Source: Mycolicibacterium boenickei
GTDB taxonomy: Bacteria; Actinomycetota; Actinomycetes; Mycobacteriales; Mycobacteriaceae
DNA length: 64,000 bases
Direction: 5' to 3'
NCBI RefSeq assembly: GCF_010731295.1
Contig: NZ_AP022579.1
Span: 1,116,001-1,180,000 of the forward strand
Numbering within the stretch: position 1 is the first letter of the stretch; the number at the start of each line of letters is the position of its first letter. This document shows, one piece after another, positions 25,673 through 33,733 of this stretch. A model generated the notes under the pieces. The model worked only from the letters and a program-made list of their open reading frames with translations, had not been told where the DNA came from and did no database searches. Position numbers and translations under genes: made by a program.

Positions 25673-25951
25673 TCAGTTGCCCCAGCCGCGCTGGCCGTCC
25701 CAGCCACCGCAGATGCCGTTGAGGCAGCCGTGACCCCAGCCACCCTGGGCCGGGTTCCAGCCACCGCAGCCCTGCCAGCCGGGTCCGCTGTCGCAGCCAC
25801 CGCCACCGCCGGCGTCACCGCCACCGCTGGGTTGAGCACTGATCGTCGTTGCGGGCGCGTCAGTCATAAGTGCGGCGGTCGGTCCTGCTGCAATCGCCAC
25901 CGCGGCTCCCGCTACGAACACTGACCCCATGAGTTTTCGTATGGTTAGCAT
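25673..25951 (-). CDS. Small secreted Gly/Trp/Cys-rich protein
   Basis: A 92-residue protein starting at ATG 25951, with GGAG eight to nine bases upstream. Residues 1-28 are a signal peptide (LMGSVFVAGAAVAIAAGPTAA). The mature region starts with Thr/Ser residues, then a Gly-run, and ends in a Gly/Trp-rich tail with four cysteines (CDSGPGWQGCGG and CLNGICGG), likely two disulfides. Such small exported proteins occur in several mycobacteria, but no function is known to me. It is read towards the SDR gene. Confidence 0.6.
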   Translation of the reverse strand: MLTIRKLMGSVFVAGAAVAIAAGPTAALMTDAPATTISAQPSGGGDAGGGGGCDSGPGWQGCGGWNPAQGGWGHGCLNGICGGWDGQRGWGN

Positions 25952-25995
25952 GACTCCATACTCCTCTCCTGTGAGCCTCCTGCCAAGTGATGTGA

Positions 25996-26430
25996 TCAAG
26001 CCCGCGTGTAGCGCAGCATTGTCACACCAGTCCCGGCAAGGGCGTCCGGGTAATCGCAGAAAACGGGCTTGAGCCGCATTCCCACACTGAGTTCCTCGGG
26101 TGCGACGTCAACGATTTCCGTCGAGAACCGCGGACCCTCATCCCATTCCACGATACCCAGAATTTGCGGAACGGCGTCGGCGAAGTGCGGGCCGACCGGG
26201 CGGCGGGCCACGGTGAACGAATACAGCGTGCCCATCCCCGAGATCTCCCGCCACTCCAGGTCATCGGCGAGGGTGCGCGGCGCCAGCACGCGGGGATAGA
26301 ACACGTAGGCCTGCGTCGACGGCGAGTACTGGACGACGATGCGGTGCTCAGCCAACGCATCCCAGAACGGTGCACTGGTAGGGGTTTTCACCGGCATGGG
26401 CCGGGCGAATCCGGTCATCGGTTCACTCAC
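25996..26430 (-). CDS. DUF35 OB-fold protein without a zinc ribbon (aldolase/thiolase partner)
   Basis: A 144-residue protein matching the OB-fold half of the DUF35 family: a FWDALAEHRIVVQYSP helix and strand, ReISGMGTLYSFTVARRP, and PRFSTEIVDV followed by VGMRLKPVF. In typical members a rubredoxin-like zinc ribbon with four Cys comes before the OB fold; here the corresponding stretch QYSPSTQAYVFYPR has none. It overlaps the upstream thiolase-like gene by eight bases. In cholesterol side-chain breakdown DUF35 proteins bind and complete Ltp2-type aldolases, so the same relation is likely here. Confidence 0.85.
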   Translation of the reverse strand: MSEPMTGFARPMPVKTPTSAPFWDALAEHRIVVQYSPSTQAYVFYPRVLAPRTLADDLEWREISGMGTLYSFTVARRPVGPHFADAVPQILGIVEWDEGPRFSTEIVDVAPEELSVGMRLKPVFCDYPDALAGTGVTMLRYTRA

Positions 26431-27649
26431 CTTCCAGGATCAGGGTGGTTTGCTCGGACAGGATGCCGCCGTTGCCGGACACGAACGCGCGATGGCAGTC
26501 GGCGACTTGGGCGGCCCCAGCACGGCCCATGATCTGTCGCGTGGCATCGCACACGTGGTGCATGCCGCCGGCCAAACCTGCTTGCCCGAAACCGAGTTGG
26601 CCGCCGGCGGTGTTCAGCGGGAAATCGCCGCGGAACGTCAGATCGTGGTCGGTCACGAAAGACATGCCCTTGCCCTTCTCGCAGAACCCGGCGTCTTCCA
26701 GGCTGAGCAGCACCGTGATCGTGTAGCAGTCGTAGATGGACACCATGTCCATGTCCTCGCGGGTCAACCCGGTCATCCCGAACGCCGTGTCGGCCGCCTT
26801 GCGGATCGGCGTATCGAGCAGGTCCTCGGCATACGTGGGTGTCTTGAACGGCACGTGTTCACCGAAACCCTTGATCCACACCGGCCGGTTGCGGGCGCGC
26901 GCGGCGACCTCGGCGCTGGCCACGACGACGGCCGCCCCGCCGACACACGGCATCACGATCTCCAGCATGTGCAGCGGATCGGCGATCACCGGACTTGCCA
27001 GGACGTCCTCGACACTCAGCGGGGTGTCTTTCCAGATGGCGCCGTCGGTGTGGTTGGCGTTGAACCGCTGGTCCACCACGATCTTTGCCATCGCCCGCTC
27101 GTCGTAGCCGTACTCGTGGGCATAGCGCTGGGCCACCTGCCCGTACGGGCCGTTCTGGCCGAGGTTGCCGTACGGAATCTCGAATTCGGCCTGCGGTGAA
27201 CCGAATTGGTTGCTGGACGAGCCGAAGAACACGGCATCGGTCAACGTCTTCGGCTTCAGCTCCGAGCTCGGGGTGATGTAACGCGCAGGCAGGGCGCACA
27301 GCACGACGTCGCAGAGGCCGAGCTCGATCGCGGCGGCCGCCCGCCACACCATGCCCGCGGCGCTCGCCCCGCCGAGATCGAGCAACTCGGCGAAGTTCGC
27401 TCGCACGCCCAGGTATTCGGCCACCGTCGACGGTACGAAGATCTCCGACTCGCCCAGATGCGAGGTGACGATGCCGTCGACCTGCTCAGCGGACAGACCG
27501 GCATCCTCCAGCGCGGCCGCCGCCAGCAGGGCCCACTGTTCCAAGGTAAATGGAGCAGGCGAGGCTTTCGACAACCGTTCGGGCGGCAACTCGACGTAGC
27601 CGACGATCGCGGCGTCGCCCTGCAATCCCCTACGCGGTCTCATACGCAC
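26423..27649 (-). CDS. Thiolase-fold (Ltp/SCP2-like) lipid-transfer protein or retro-aldolase
   Basis: A 408-residue thiolase-like protein. The position of the usual nucleophilic Cys in the N-terminal core reads DLGGASAAG, with Gly in place of Cys. YDCYTITVLLSLED and the C-terminal NTAGGQLGFGQAGLAGGMHHV follow the Ltp2 pattern. Loss of the nucleophilic Cys is known for Ltp2-type retro-aldolases that split a C-C bond in steroid side chains rather than perform Claisen thiolysis. The next gene encodes a DUF35 partner. It is co-transcribed with the double FadE and an SDR. I favour an aldolase role, but the substrate is not shown. Confidence 0.82.
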   Translation of the reverse strand: MRMRPRRGLQGDAAIVGYVELPPERLSKASPAPFTLEQWALLAAAALEDAGLSAEQVDGIVTSHLGESEIFVPSTVAEYLGVRANFAELLDLGGASAAGMVWRAAAAIELGLCDVVLCALPARYITPSSELKPKTLTDAVFFGSSSNQFGSPQAEFEIPYGNLGQNGPYGQVAQRYAHEYGYDERAMAKIVVDQRFNANHTDGAIWKDTPLSVEDVLASPVIADPLHMLEIVMPCVGGAAVVVASAEVAARARNRPVWIKGFGEHVPFKTPTYAEDLLDTPIRKAADTAFGMTGLTREDMDMVSIYDCYTITVLLSLEDAGFCEKGKGMSFVTDHDLTFRGDFPLNTAGGQLGFGQAGLAGGMHHVCDATRQIMGRAGAAQVADCHRAFVSGNGGILSEQTTLILEGE

Positions 27650-27652
27650 TCC

Positions 27653-29884
27653 TCACTTGCGGGGTAGGCCCAGGATCAGCTGGGCGATGATGTTGAGCTG
27701 AATCTCTGTGGTGCCGCCGCCGATCAGCTCGGCGGGTAGGTCGAGGTAGGGCGCCACCACCGCGGGTTGGCTGTCCTGTTCCAATGCCAGCGGCCCCGTG
27801 AGCCCCAGCGTGAGTTCGGCCGCCCGCCGCAACATCACGTTGGTGGCGACCTTCGCGATGCTCGACGCCGGCCCCGGCACCTGCCCGTCGAGCAGGCGCA
27901 GCGTCTCCCGCACCCCGAGCGCCTTGAGCGCATTGGTGTAGGCGTCGATCTCGCCGATGGCGTGCAGCACCGGATCCGGATCAGGGCTCACCCCAACCAG
28001 ATCGCGCAGCGCCCCTATCCGGTCGATGTTGACGTAACCGCTGATCGCCACGCGCTCGTGCGCCATGGTGCTGATCGCCAGCTGCCAGCCCGACGCGGGA
28101 TCGCCCAACAGCATCTCGTCGGGTACGAAGACGTCGGTCAGGAACACCTCGTTGAACTCGGCCCGCCCGCTGGATTGCGTGATCTGGCGGAATTCCACTC
28201 CGGGCGAACGCATGTCGAGGATGAAGTAGCCGATACCCCGGTGCTTGGCAGCGTCGGGATCGGTCCGGGCCAGCAATGCACCGAAATCGGCCCGGTGCGC
28301 CAGCGAGGTCCAGATCTTGTGCCCGTTGATCCGCCACCCGCCTTCGACCCGCACCGCGCGGGTGCTCAGCGAGGCCAGGTCCGATCCCGCTCCGGGCTCA
28401 CTGAACAGCTGACACCACGACAGCTCCCCGCGCAGCGTGGTCGGCACGAAACGCTCCTGCAGTTCCGTAGATCCGGCTGTCATCAGGCTCGGCAGGATCC
28501 ACTCGGCGATACCCACCGACGGCCGCACCAGGGCGGCGCGCTTTCCGAACTCCTCGTCCACGATGAGCTGCTGGCGCACCGTCGCGTCGCACCCCCACGG
28601 TGCCGGCCAGTGCGGGGCGATCAACCCGGCCTCGGCCAGCAACTCCCGCCGTGCCCCGACCGCGAACTCCGGGTAGTCGCCTTGGCGACTGAAACCGTTG
28701 TCGGACAGGGTGAGTGCGCGGTCCAGGGTTTCACTGACCCGAGCCCGGAATTCGCCGTCGGCCTCACCGAGGTGCACCGTCATGTCCCGCGTGGCGGTCG
28801 CCGACAACTCGCCCAGGTTGCGGGTCCATCGCGACACGGGCCCGATCGATGCCGCCAGGCTGGTGGCCCGCCTCCAGTACAGGTGCAGGTCGTGTTCCCA
28901 GGTGAACCCGATCGCGCCCAACATGGTGAGCGCCTCGAGCACCAGACCGGGAACCGGCATCACCGCCCGTACCGCGGCCGAGCAAGCGGTCAGCCGGTGC
29001 TGGTCGGTGTCCGTGGATCCGTTGAGGGCGCGTACCGCATCCCAGGCCGCCGCCGTCGCCAGCGCGCTGTTCACCAGCAGCATGGCCGCCTTGTGCTGCA
29101 ACGCCTGGAACGTCCCGATCGGCTTTCCGAACTGTTCGCGGGTGCGCAGATGCTCGGTGACGGTCTCCACACACCATTGGGTGATGCCTGCCGCCGCGGA
29201 GGCGGTGAACGCGACGGTCAGCCCGGTGACGAGTTCGGTATCCATCCCGGTCAGCACCGCGGTCGCGGACACCGCGTGATCGCTCAGGTTCAGGATCCCC
29301 AGATCCGTGGTCAGGTCGGTGCCGCGGCGCGATTCGATCTGCTCCGCAACCGGATTCACCACCGCCCAGAGCACGGCGCCCGCCTCGTCGGCGAACGGCA
29401 CCACGACGTGCTGCACGGAGCACATTCCCAAGGTCAGGCCCGACGACCCGGTGAGGCGCCAGCCGTCGCCGTCGCGCCGGCCCAGAAAGTCCGACTGCTC
29501 GCCAGCCACCGCGACAGCGGTGGCACCTTCGGCGAGCTCCTTGAGCAAGGTCTGGGCCGCCGGACCCTGCTGCGACCTTACGGCCGCCCCGGCGATCGCC
29601 GTGGTGAGCAGCGGACCAGGCAACAGCGTCGCACCCGCGGCCTCCAGCACGCAGGCCATGTCGTCCAGCCCGCCGCCCTGCCCGCCCACGGCTTCGGGCA
29701 GGTGCACGGCGTGAAAGCCGTTGTCCACCAGAGCACCCCACCACGACGGCAGCTCGCCGGCCGCCAGCTGGTCCAACCCGGCCCGGGTCGCGTCGATGGG
29801 CGCATGCCGCCCCGCGAACTGCGTGACCGCCTCACTCAACTGCTGCTGTTCGGGTGTCAGGGCGATGGAGACGTAGGTGGTCAT
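27653..29884 (-). CDS. Double-domain acyl-CoA dehydrogenase (FadE34-like)
   Basis: A 743-residue protein made of two acyl-CoA dehydrogenase halves, residues about 1-370 and 380-743. The C-terminal half has the FAD-contact stretch CQLFSEPGAGSD, WKINGHK-type INGHKIWTSLAH and a tail GGGTTEIQLNIIAQLILGLP. The N-terminal half has RTREQFGKPIGTFQ and MLGAIGFTWEHDLHLYWRRA. This fused architecture is that of FadE34 (about 710 residues), which acts on bile-acid or cholesterol side-chain CoA thioesters. It overlaps the upstream SDR gene by four bases and precedes the aldolase-like gene by three bases. Confidence 0.88.
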   Translation of the reverse strand: MTTYVSIALTPEQQQLSEAVTQFAGRHAPIDATRAGLDQLAAGELPSWWGALVDNGFHAVHLPEAVGGQGGGLDDMACVLEAAGATLLPGPLLTTAIAGAAVRSQQGPAAQTLLKELAEGATAVAVAGEQSDFLGRRDGDGWRLTGSSGLTLGMCSVQHVVVPFADEAGAVLWAVVNPVAEQIESRRGTDLTTDLGILNLSDHAVSATAVLTGMDTELVTGLTVAFTASAAAGITQWCVETVTEHLRTREQFGKPIGTFQALQHKAAMLLVNSALATAAAWDAVRALNGSTDTDQHRLTACSAAVRAVMPVPGLVLEALTMLGAIGFTWEHDLHLYWRRATSLAASIGPVSRWTRNLGELSATATRDMTVHLGEADGEFRARVSETLDRALTLSDNGFSRQGDYPEFAVGARRELLAEAGLIAPHWPAPWGCDATVRQQLIVDEEFGKRAALVRPSVGIAEWILPSLMTAGSTELQERFVPTTLRGELSWCQLFSEPGAGSDLASLSTRAVRVEGGWRINGHKIWTSLAHRADFGALLARTDPDAAKHRGIGYFILDMRSPGVEFRQITQSSGRAEFNEVFLTDVFVPDEMLLGDPASGWQLAISTMAHERVAISGYVNIDRIGALRDLVGVSPDPDPVLHAIGEIDAYTNALKALGVRETLRLLDGQVPGPASSIAKVATNVMLRRAAELTLGLTGPLALEQDSQPAVVAPYLDLPAELIGGGTTEIQLNIIAQLILGLPRK

Positions 29885-30888
29885 GCGTGTCGCCTCGATG
29901 TGAATGAGCTGGATGTGAAAAACCGTGCGCCTTCGGCGATGGCCTCGGTGGTCGGTCGTGGCTGCCAGCCGAGTTCCCTGACCGCTTTGCCGTGGTCCAT
30001 CGGCGACATCACGTGCATCAATCGCACGGTCAGCGGGCTGAGCTGGTTCTCCTTCTTGCGGAGCCGGGCCAGCGGATCGACCACCGCCCCGGCGGCCGCC
30101 AGCACCCGGACCGGGATCCCGCGCCGGGGTGGCTCGACATCTACCGCCGCACAGGCGGTTTGATAGATCTCCCGGGCGGTCATGAAACGTTCGGACACGA
30201 TGTAGCGTTCGCCGACGCGGCCCCGCTCACCGGCCAGGATCAGCGCCTCGGCGGCGTCGGCGATGCCGACGGTCTCTGCCGCCGCGCCCTTGACGTAGAA
30301 CGGCATCCGGCCGCGAACCGCCGCGGCGACCAGACCCCCGTGCGGCGTCGGCAGCCAGTCGCCGGGACCATAGGTATTGGACACACACATCGCGACCGCG
30401 GGCAGGCCGTGCTCACGGGCATAGCGAAGCACCATCTGTTCGGCCAGCACCCGGGTGTGCACGTAGTCGCCGCCCACGTCGAGCCAGTTGTGCGGCAGAT
30501 CCTCGGTGGCGCAGCCTGATTCGGCGATACCGATGGTGGCGATCGAGCTGGTGAAGACGAACTTGCTCAGCCCCGCTTCGACCGCGACATCCAGGACCTC
30601 TTGCAGTCCTTCGACATTGGTCCGCCACAGCGGTGCCGGGTCGCTCAGCCAGGCCCTGGCGTCGACGACGCAGTAGTACACGACGTCGCAGTCATCCATC
30701 GCGTCGCGCACCGACTCGGGGTCGAAGATGTCGCCGTAGACCCGCTCCACGTCGAGGTCGTCGATCCCGCGGGTGGAGCTGGTGCTGCGAATGAGCACCC
30801 GGACGTCCTCGCCGCGCTCGACCAGCCGCCGGGCGACATGCGAGCCGAGGAATCCGCTGGCCCCGATGACCAGTTTCTTTTTTGCCAT
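29881..30888 (-). CDS. NAD-dependent epimerase/3-beta-HSD-like extended SDR
   Basis: A 335-residue extended SDR starting at ATG 30888 (MAKKKLVIG). The nucleotide motif is GASGFLGSH. A FVFTSSIATIG strand carries the catalytic Ser. The Tyr site reads YVHTR, so Arg occupies the place of the usual Lys in YxxxK. A fold of this type often acts on steroids or sugars. It is the first gene of a four-gene operon (SDR, FadE, aldolase-like, DUF35) and faces the TetR gene across a palindromic operator, which suggests a steroid-like ketone or hydroxyl substrate. Confidence 0.85.
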   Translation of the reverse strand: MAKKKLVIGASGFLGSHVARRLVERGEDVRVLIRSTSSTRGIDDLDVERVYGDIFDPESVRDAMDDCDVVYYCVVDARAWLSDPAPLWRTNVEGLQEVLDVAVEAGLSKFVFTSSIATIGIAESGCATEDLPHNWLDVGGDYVHTRVLAEQMVLRYAREHGLPAVAMCVSNTYGPGDWLPTPHGGLVAAAVRGRMPFYVKGAAAETVGIADAAEALILAGERGRVGERYIVSERFMTAREIYQTACAAVDVEPPRRGIPVRVLAAAGAVVDPLARLRKKENQLSPLTVRLMHVMSPMDHGKAVRELGWQPRPTTEAIAEGARFFTSSSFTSRRHA

Positions 30889-30919
30889 GCGCCCTTGCGT
30901 TCGTCGTTCTCCGTTATTC

Positions 30920-30938
30920 ACGAGACGCTACGTCTCGT
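30920..30938. promoter_or_regulatory. 19-base palindromic operator between SDR operon and TetR gene
   Basis: ACGAGACG (30920-30927) and CGTCTCGT (30931-30938) are exact inverted copies around CTA. The site sits in the 113-base gap between the divergent SDR operon (start 30888) and the TetR gene (start 31002), in the right place for both promoters. Confidence 0.7.
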
Positions 30939-31001
30939 CTTGTGGGAGACTACGGTGGGTAGCTTTCCGTGTAAAGATCCCTGCAAAGGACCGACCAGGA
31001 C

Positions 31002-31589
31002 ATGCCGATGACCCCGATCACCGACGAGGCCGTGCCTCCGCGGCGGCGCAGCGAGAGATCGCGGGTGGCCATCATCGAGGCCACCCGCGCGCTACTGCTG
31101 GACAAGGGTTTCGACGGGCTGAGTATCGAGGCGGTCGCCGCCCGGGCCGGAGTCGGCAAGCAGACCATCTACCGCTGGTGGCCCAGCCGGCCCGCACTGG
31201 TCGCCGACGTGCTGCTGGAGGACGCGGACAAGATCCTCGCCGCCATGCCGCACACCGACGACGTCACCGCGGACCTGATGTCCTGGGCCGGAACGCTGGC
31301 GGCGGCGCTCACCTCCAAGCGCGGCAACGCGATGCTGCGCATCCTGACGGCCGCCTCACTCGAACACGAGGACACCGCCGAGCGGCTGCGGGCGGGTTTC
31401 AGCCGGCCGCTGGTCGAGTCGGCGCGCAACCGGCTGCTGGCCGACCACATCGATGCCGACCTGGCCTCGGCCGCCGCTGACGCACTCCTCGGCGGCGTGG
31501 TCTATCCCATCCTGTCGGAGGGCCGGAACTACTCGCGGCAACGGGCCGAAGATATGGCCCGCCTCATCGTGACGAGCCTGCGCACGTAG
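31002..31589 (+). CDS. TetR-family regulator of the adjacent FadE operon
   Basis: A 195-residue regulator with helix-turn-helix [20 protein letters not shown] at about residues 45-65. The C-terminal domain (TetR_C_33-like or similar) has a central [14 protein letters not shown] helix. It starts at ATG 31002, with a second Met two codons on. It is divergent from the SDR-FadE-aldolase operon, with a 19-base palindrome in between, so it likely represses that operon and itself. The ligand is expected to be a CoA thioester or acid of the degraded compound; this is inference. Confidence 0.85.
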   Translation: MPMTPITDEAVPPRRRSERSRVAIIEATRALLLDKGFDGLSIEAVAARAGVGKQTIYRWWPSRPALVADVLLEDADKILAAMPHTDDVTADLMSWAGTLAAALTSKRGNAMLRILTAASLEHEDTAERLRAGFSRPLVESARNRLLADHIDADLASAAADALLGGVVYPILSEGRNYSRQRAEDMARLIVTSLRT

Positions 31590-31611
31590 ACCGCCGACTA
31601 AGACGCCCGGG

Positions 31612-32280
31612 TTATGCGCCGGGAACGGCGCCCGGTGCCCGCACCACCATCGGCACGGCCGGGAAGTACGTCGCCATCTCCGAGCGACACTTGCGCAGCG
31701 CCGCGGTGCCGTAGCCACGCTTGCGGAAGTCCGGGTGGATCCAGATTCGGACGTTGACCTCGCCGTGGGTCAGTTCGCCGAACACCATCCCGACCTTCTG
31801 GTCGCCCTCAAGCGCCACGAACCAGGCGGCCTCTTCGGCGTCCACCCGGCGCAGGGCAGCGCGGATCTCGTCGTCCACATCGGCCGCCGGCGCACCCGAC
31901 CCGTCACCGGAGGCACCGACGTCGGTGGTCCTGGCGACGAAGATGTCGCGGTCCGAATCGGCGCTGAACGCCCGCAACTCGAGCGATTCGCCCGAGGCGG
32001 CCGGGCGCTCGGCCACCGTGAAACTGAGCTGGCTGTTCAGGTCGTCGAGTTCGGCGGCGATCGCCTTCCGCGAATCCTTGGTGATCTGTGCGAACGACAG
32101 CCCCACCACCGCCTCCGACGCCGCGTGCGAGGTGCCCAGAAGCTGAGCAACCGCCTCGACGGCCGCCGCGCGGTCATCGGCGTCCACGATCACGTCGAGC
32201 ACCTCGTGGCGCCGGTTGAGGGCGTTGAGCAGAGCGTCGGCAATTTCGCGCCGCGCCGCGGCTTTGTCGTGATCGGTCAT
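31612..32280 (-). CDS. GNAT acetyltransferase with a GyrA-like helical N-terminus
   Basis: A 222-residue protein starting at ATG 32280. Residues about 10-85 look like the DNA gyrase A/topoisomerase IV A long-helix region: LLNALNRRHEVLDVIVDADD, AAVEAVAQLLGTSHAASEAV and ITKDSRKAIAAELDDL line up with the GyrA pattern of D-EVI-I, a short link, sE-QA-aIL and LT---r--I--EL--L. The C-terminal part is a GNAT domain with the acetyl-CoA loop IHPDFRKRGYGTAAL near residue 185; it ends soon after, so the fold is short. The combination is unusual. Target unknown. It is convergent with the TetR gene. Confidence 0.7.
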   Translation of the reverse strand: MTDHDKAAARREIADALLNALNRRHEVLDVIVDADDRAAAVEAVAQLLGTSHAASEAVVGLSFAQITKDSRKAIAAELDDLNSQLSFTVAERPAASGESLELRAFSADSDRDIFVARTTDVGASGDGSGAPAADVDDEIRAALRRVDAEEAAWFVALEGDQKVGMVFGELTHGEVNVRIWIHPDFRKRGYGTAALRKCRSEMATYFPAVPMVVRAPGAVPGA

Positions 32281-32330
32281 ACCGCGAGAGTAGATCAGCA
32301 CTGTGCCCTCTGTGCAGGGCAACCGTCAGC

Positions 32331-32489
32331 TCAGAGCCGGTCCATTTCGCGCGCCATCTCCGACCACTCGAAATAGATCAACCGCGATGCGCACTCGAAC
32401 GGATGGCGGCCGTGGTCGTGGCCGTCGATCGGCAGATGCCACGGCGGATGGGCAGCTGCCATCGGGCGTGACTGGGTGAACGAAAACAT
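32331..32489 (-). CDS. Small His-containing hypothetical peptide
   Basis: A 52-residue open frame starting at ATG 32489, behind a G-rich ribosome-site-like run (AAGGGGGGACC). It has HPPWHLPIDGHDHGRHP, a dense His/Asp cluster that could bind a metal, and a helical C-terminus LIYFEWSEMAREMDRL. It is read divergently from the LuxR gene. Coding is plausible but not certain at this length. Confidence 0.45.
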   Translation of the reverse strand: MFSFTQSRPMAAAHPPWHLPIDGHDHGRHPFECASRLIYFEWSEMAREMDRL

Positions 32490-32632
32490 GCGGGTCCCCC
32501 CTTCGCTGGTCCCCGCAGAAAACCATCCCGCCGTCGGCGAAACATCATCCATCCGGTTGATATCGACTTTGGTTTACTCTGGCGTCAGGCGACGACCATG
32601 TACTCAACGACGAACGAATCGGGGCCCGTGGC

Positions 32633-33733
32633 ATGTTCACGGTCGAAGGATTCTCGCGCCTGGTAGCCGGCATCTACGCCGCCGCAATCGCTCCCCAGCA
32701 CTGGGAGTCCACGATCCGCGACATCCATCGCACCATCGGCGGCAACGGCGGTGCACTGCTCACCGCCGACAAGTCGGTGTGGTCGATCCAGAACTCGATC
32801 CTGCCGGTCGGCGCGGCCACCAGCTATGCCGCCTACTACCACCGACTCGACTCCCCGATGGCCGCCGTGGAAGCGGGCGCGGTCGGTACCGTCCGCACCG
32901 GAACAGAACTGGTCAACCCGATTCGGCAGACAGAGTTCTACACCGACTGGCTGCATCCCAACGAACTGGAGGACGGCCTGTTCATCCGGCTGTCCCGAGG
33001 CTCGCACCCCGTGTGCTTCCTGCTGCACACCGCCGAAACCGCGGAGCCGTTCGGCACCAGGGAGAGGATCCGGCAGATCAGCGGGCTGGTCCCGCATCTG
33101 CAACAGGCGCTGCGGGCCCAAGGCGCCCTCGACGACTTCGCCCACGAGGACGCCGACCTGCACGCCGCCCTGGATTCGGTGGACCATGGCATCGTCGTGG
33201 TGGGACCGAACGGGCAGGTGCTCAACCTCAACGCGGCCGCCGAGAAGGCCCTCCGCGGCTCCGACGGACTCCAGCTGACCGCCGGTCGCCTCACAGCAGC
33301 CGGCACGACGACCAACCGGATCCTGAACCGGGCGCTCAACTCAGCGCTGACCGGCACCTCCGACAACATTCGCGGCGGCTACTCGTTCACGGTCCAAAGA
33401 CCATCGGACACAAGGCCGTTCATCCTGCACATCCTGCCGTTGCACCGCCGGGAGGAGCCGGACCGGCGCCGGGCGCTGGTGGTACTGGTCGATCCTGCCA
33501 ACGAACCCGAACCCAGCACGGCACTTCTGCAACGCCTGTATCACCTGACCCGCACCGAGGCCGACATCGCCCTGCGGGTCGCCCACGGTGCCGACCCCAA
33601 ACACATCGCCGAGGACCTCTCGATATCGATCACCACGGTGCGCACCCATCTGCACCGGATATTCGACAAGACCGACACCCACCGCCAGGTGGAACTGGTG
33701 CGGCTGCTGCTCACCCTGCGCCCGGTGGCCTAG
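32633..33733 (+). CDS. LuxR-family transcriptional regulator
   Basis: A 366-residue regulator. The N-terminal 180 residues form a sensor-like region (PAS/GAF-like, with a HDSVDHGIVVVGPNGQVLNLN-type block near 175-195). The C-terminal LuxR helix-turn-helix is LTRTEADIALRVAHG, then IAEDLSISITTVRTHLHRIFDK, about residues 303-350. It lacks the REC domain of a response regulator and so is likely ligand-controlled. It is divergent from the small His-rich gene and ends tail to tail with a PepSY gene through a shared CTAG. Confidence 0.85.
   Translation: MFTVEGFSRLVAGIYAAAIAPQHWESTIRDIHRTIGGNGGALLTADKSVWSIQNSILPVGAATSYAAYYHRLDSPMAAVEAGAVGTVRTGTELVNPIRQTEFYTDWLHPNELEDGLFIRLSRGSHPVCFLLHTAETAEPFGTRERIRQISGLVPHLQQALRAQGALDDFAHEDADLHAALDSVDHGIVVVGPNGQVLNLNAAAEKALRGSDGLQLTAGRLTAAGTTTNRILNRALNSALTGTSDNIRGGYSFTVQRPSDTRPFILHILPLHRREEPDRRRALVVLVDPANEPEPSTALLQRLYHLTRTEADIALRVAHGADPKHIAEDLSISITTVRTHLHRIFDKTDTHRQVELVRLLLTLRPVA

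Noticed and set aside
27767..30163. A 798-codon plus-strand frame opposite the double FadE gene.
   Set aside because: It is a shadow of the FadE codon pattern without domain or start signal.
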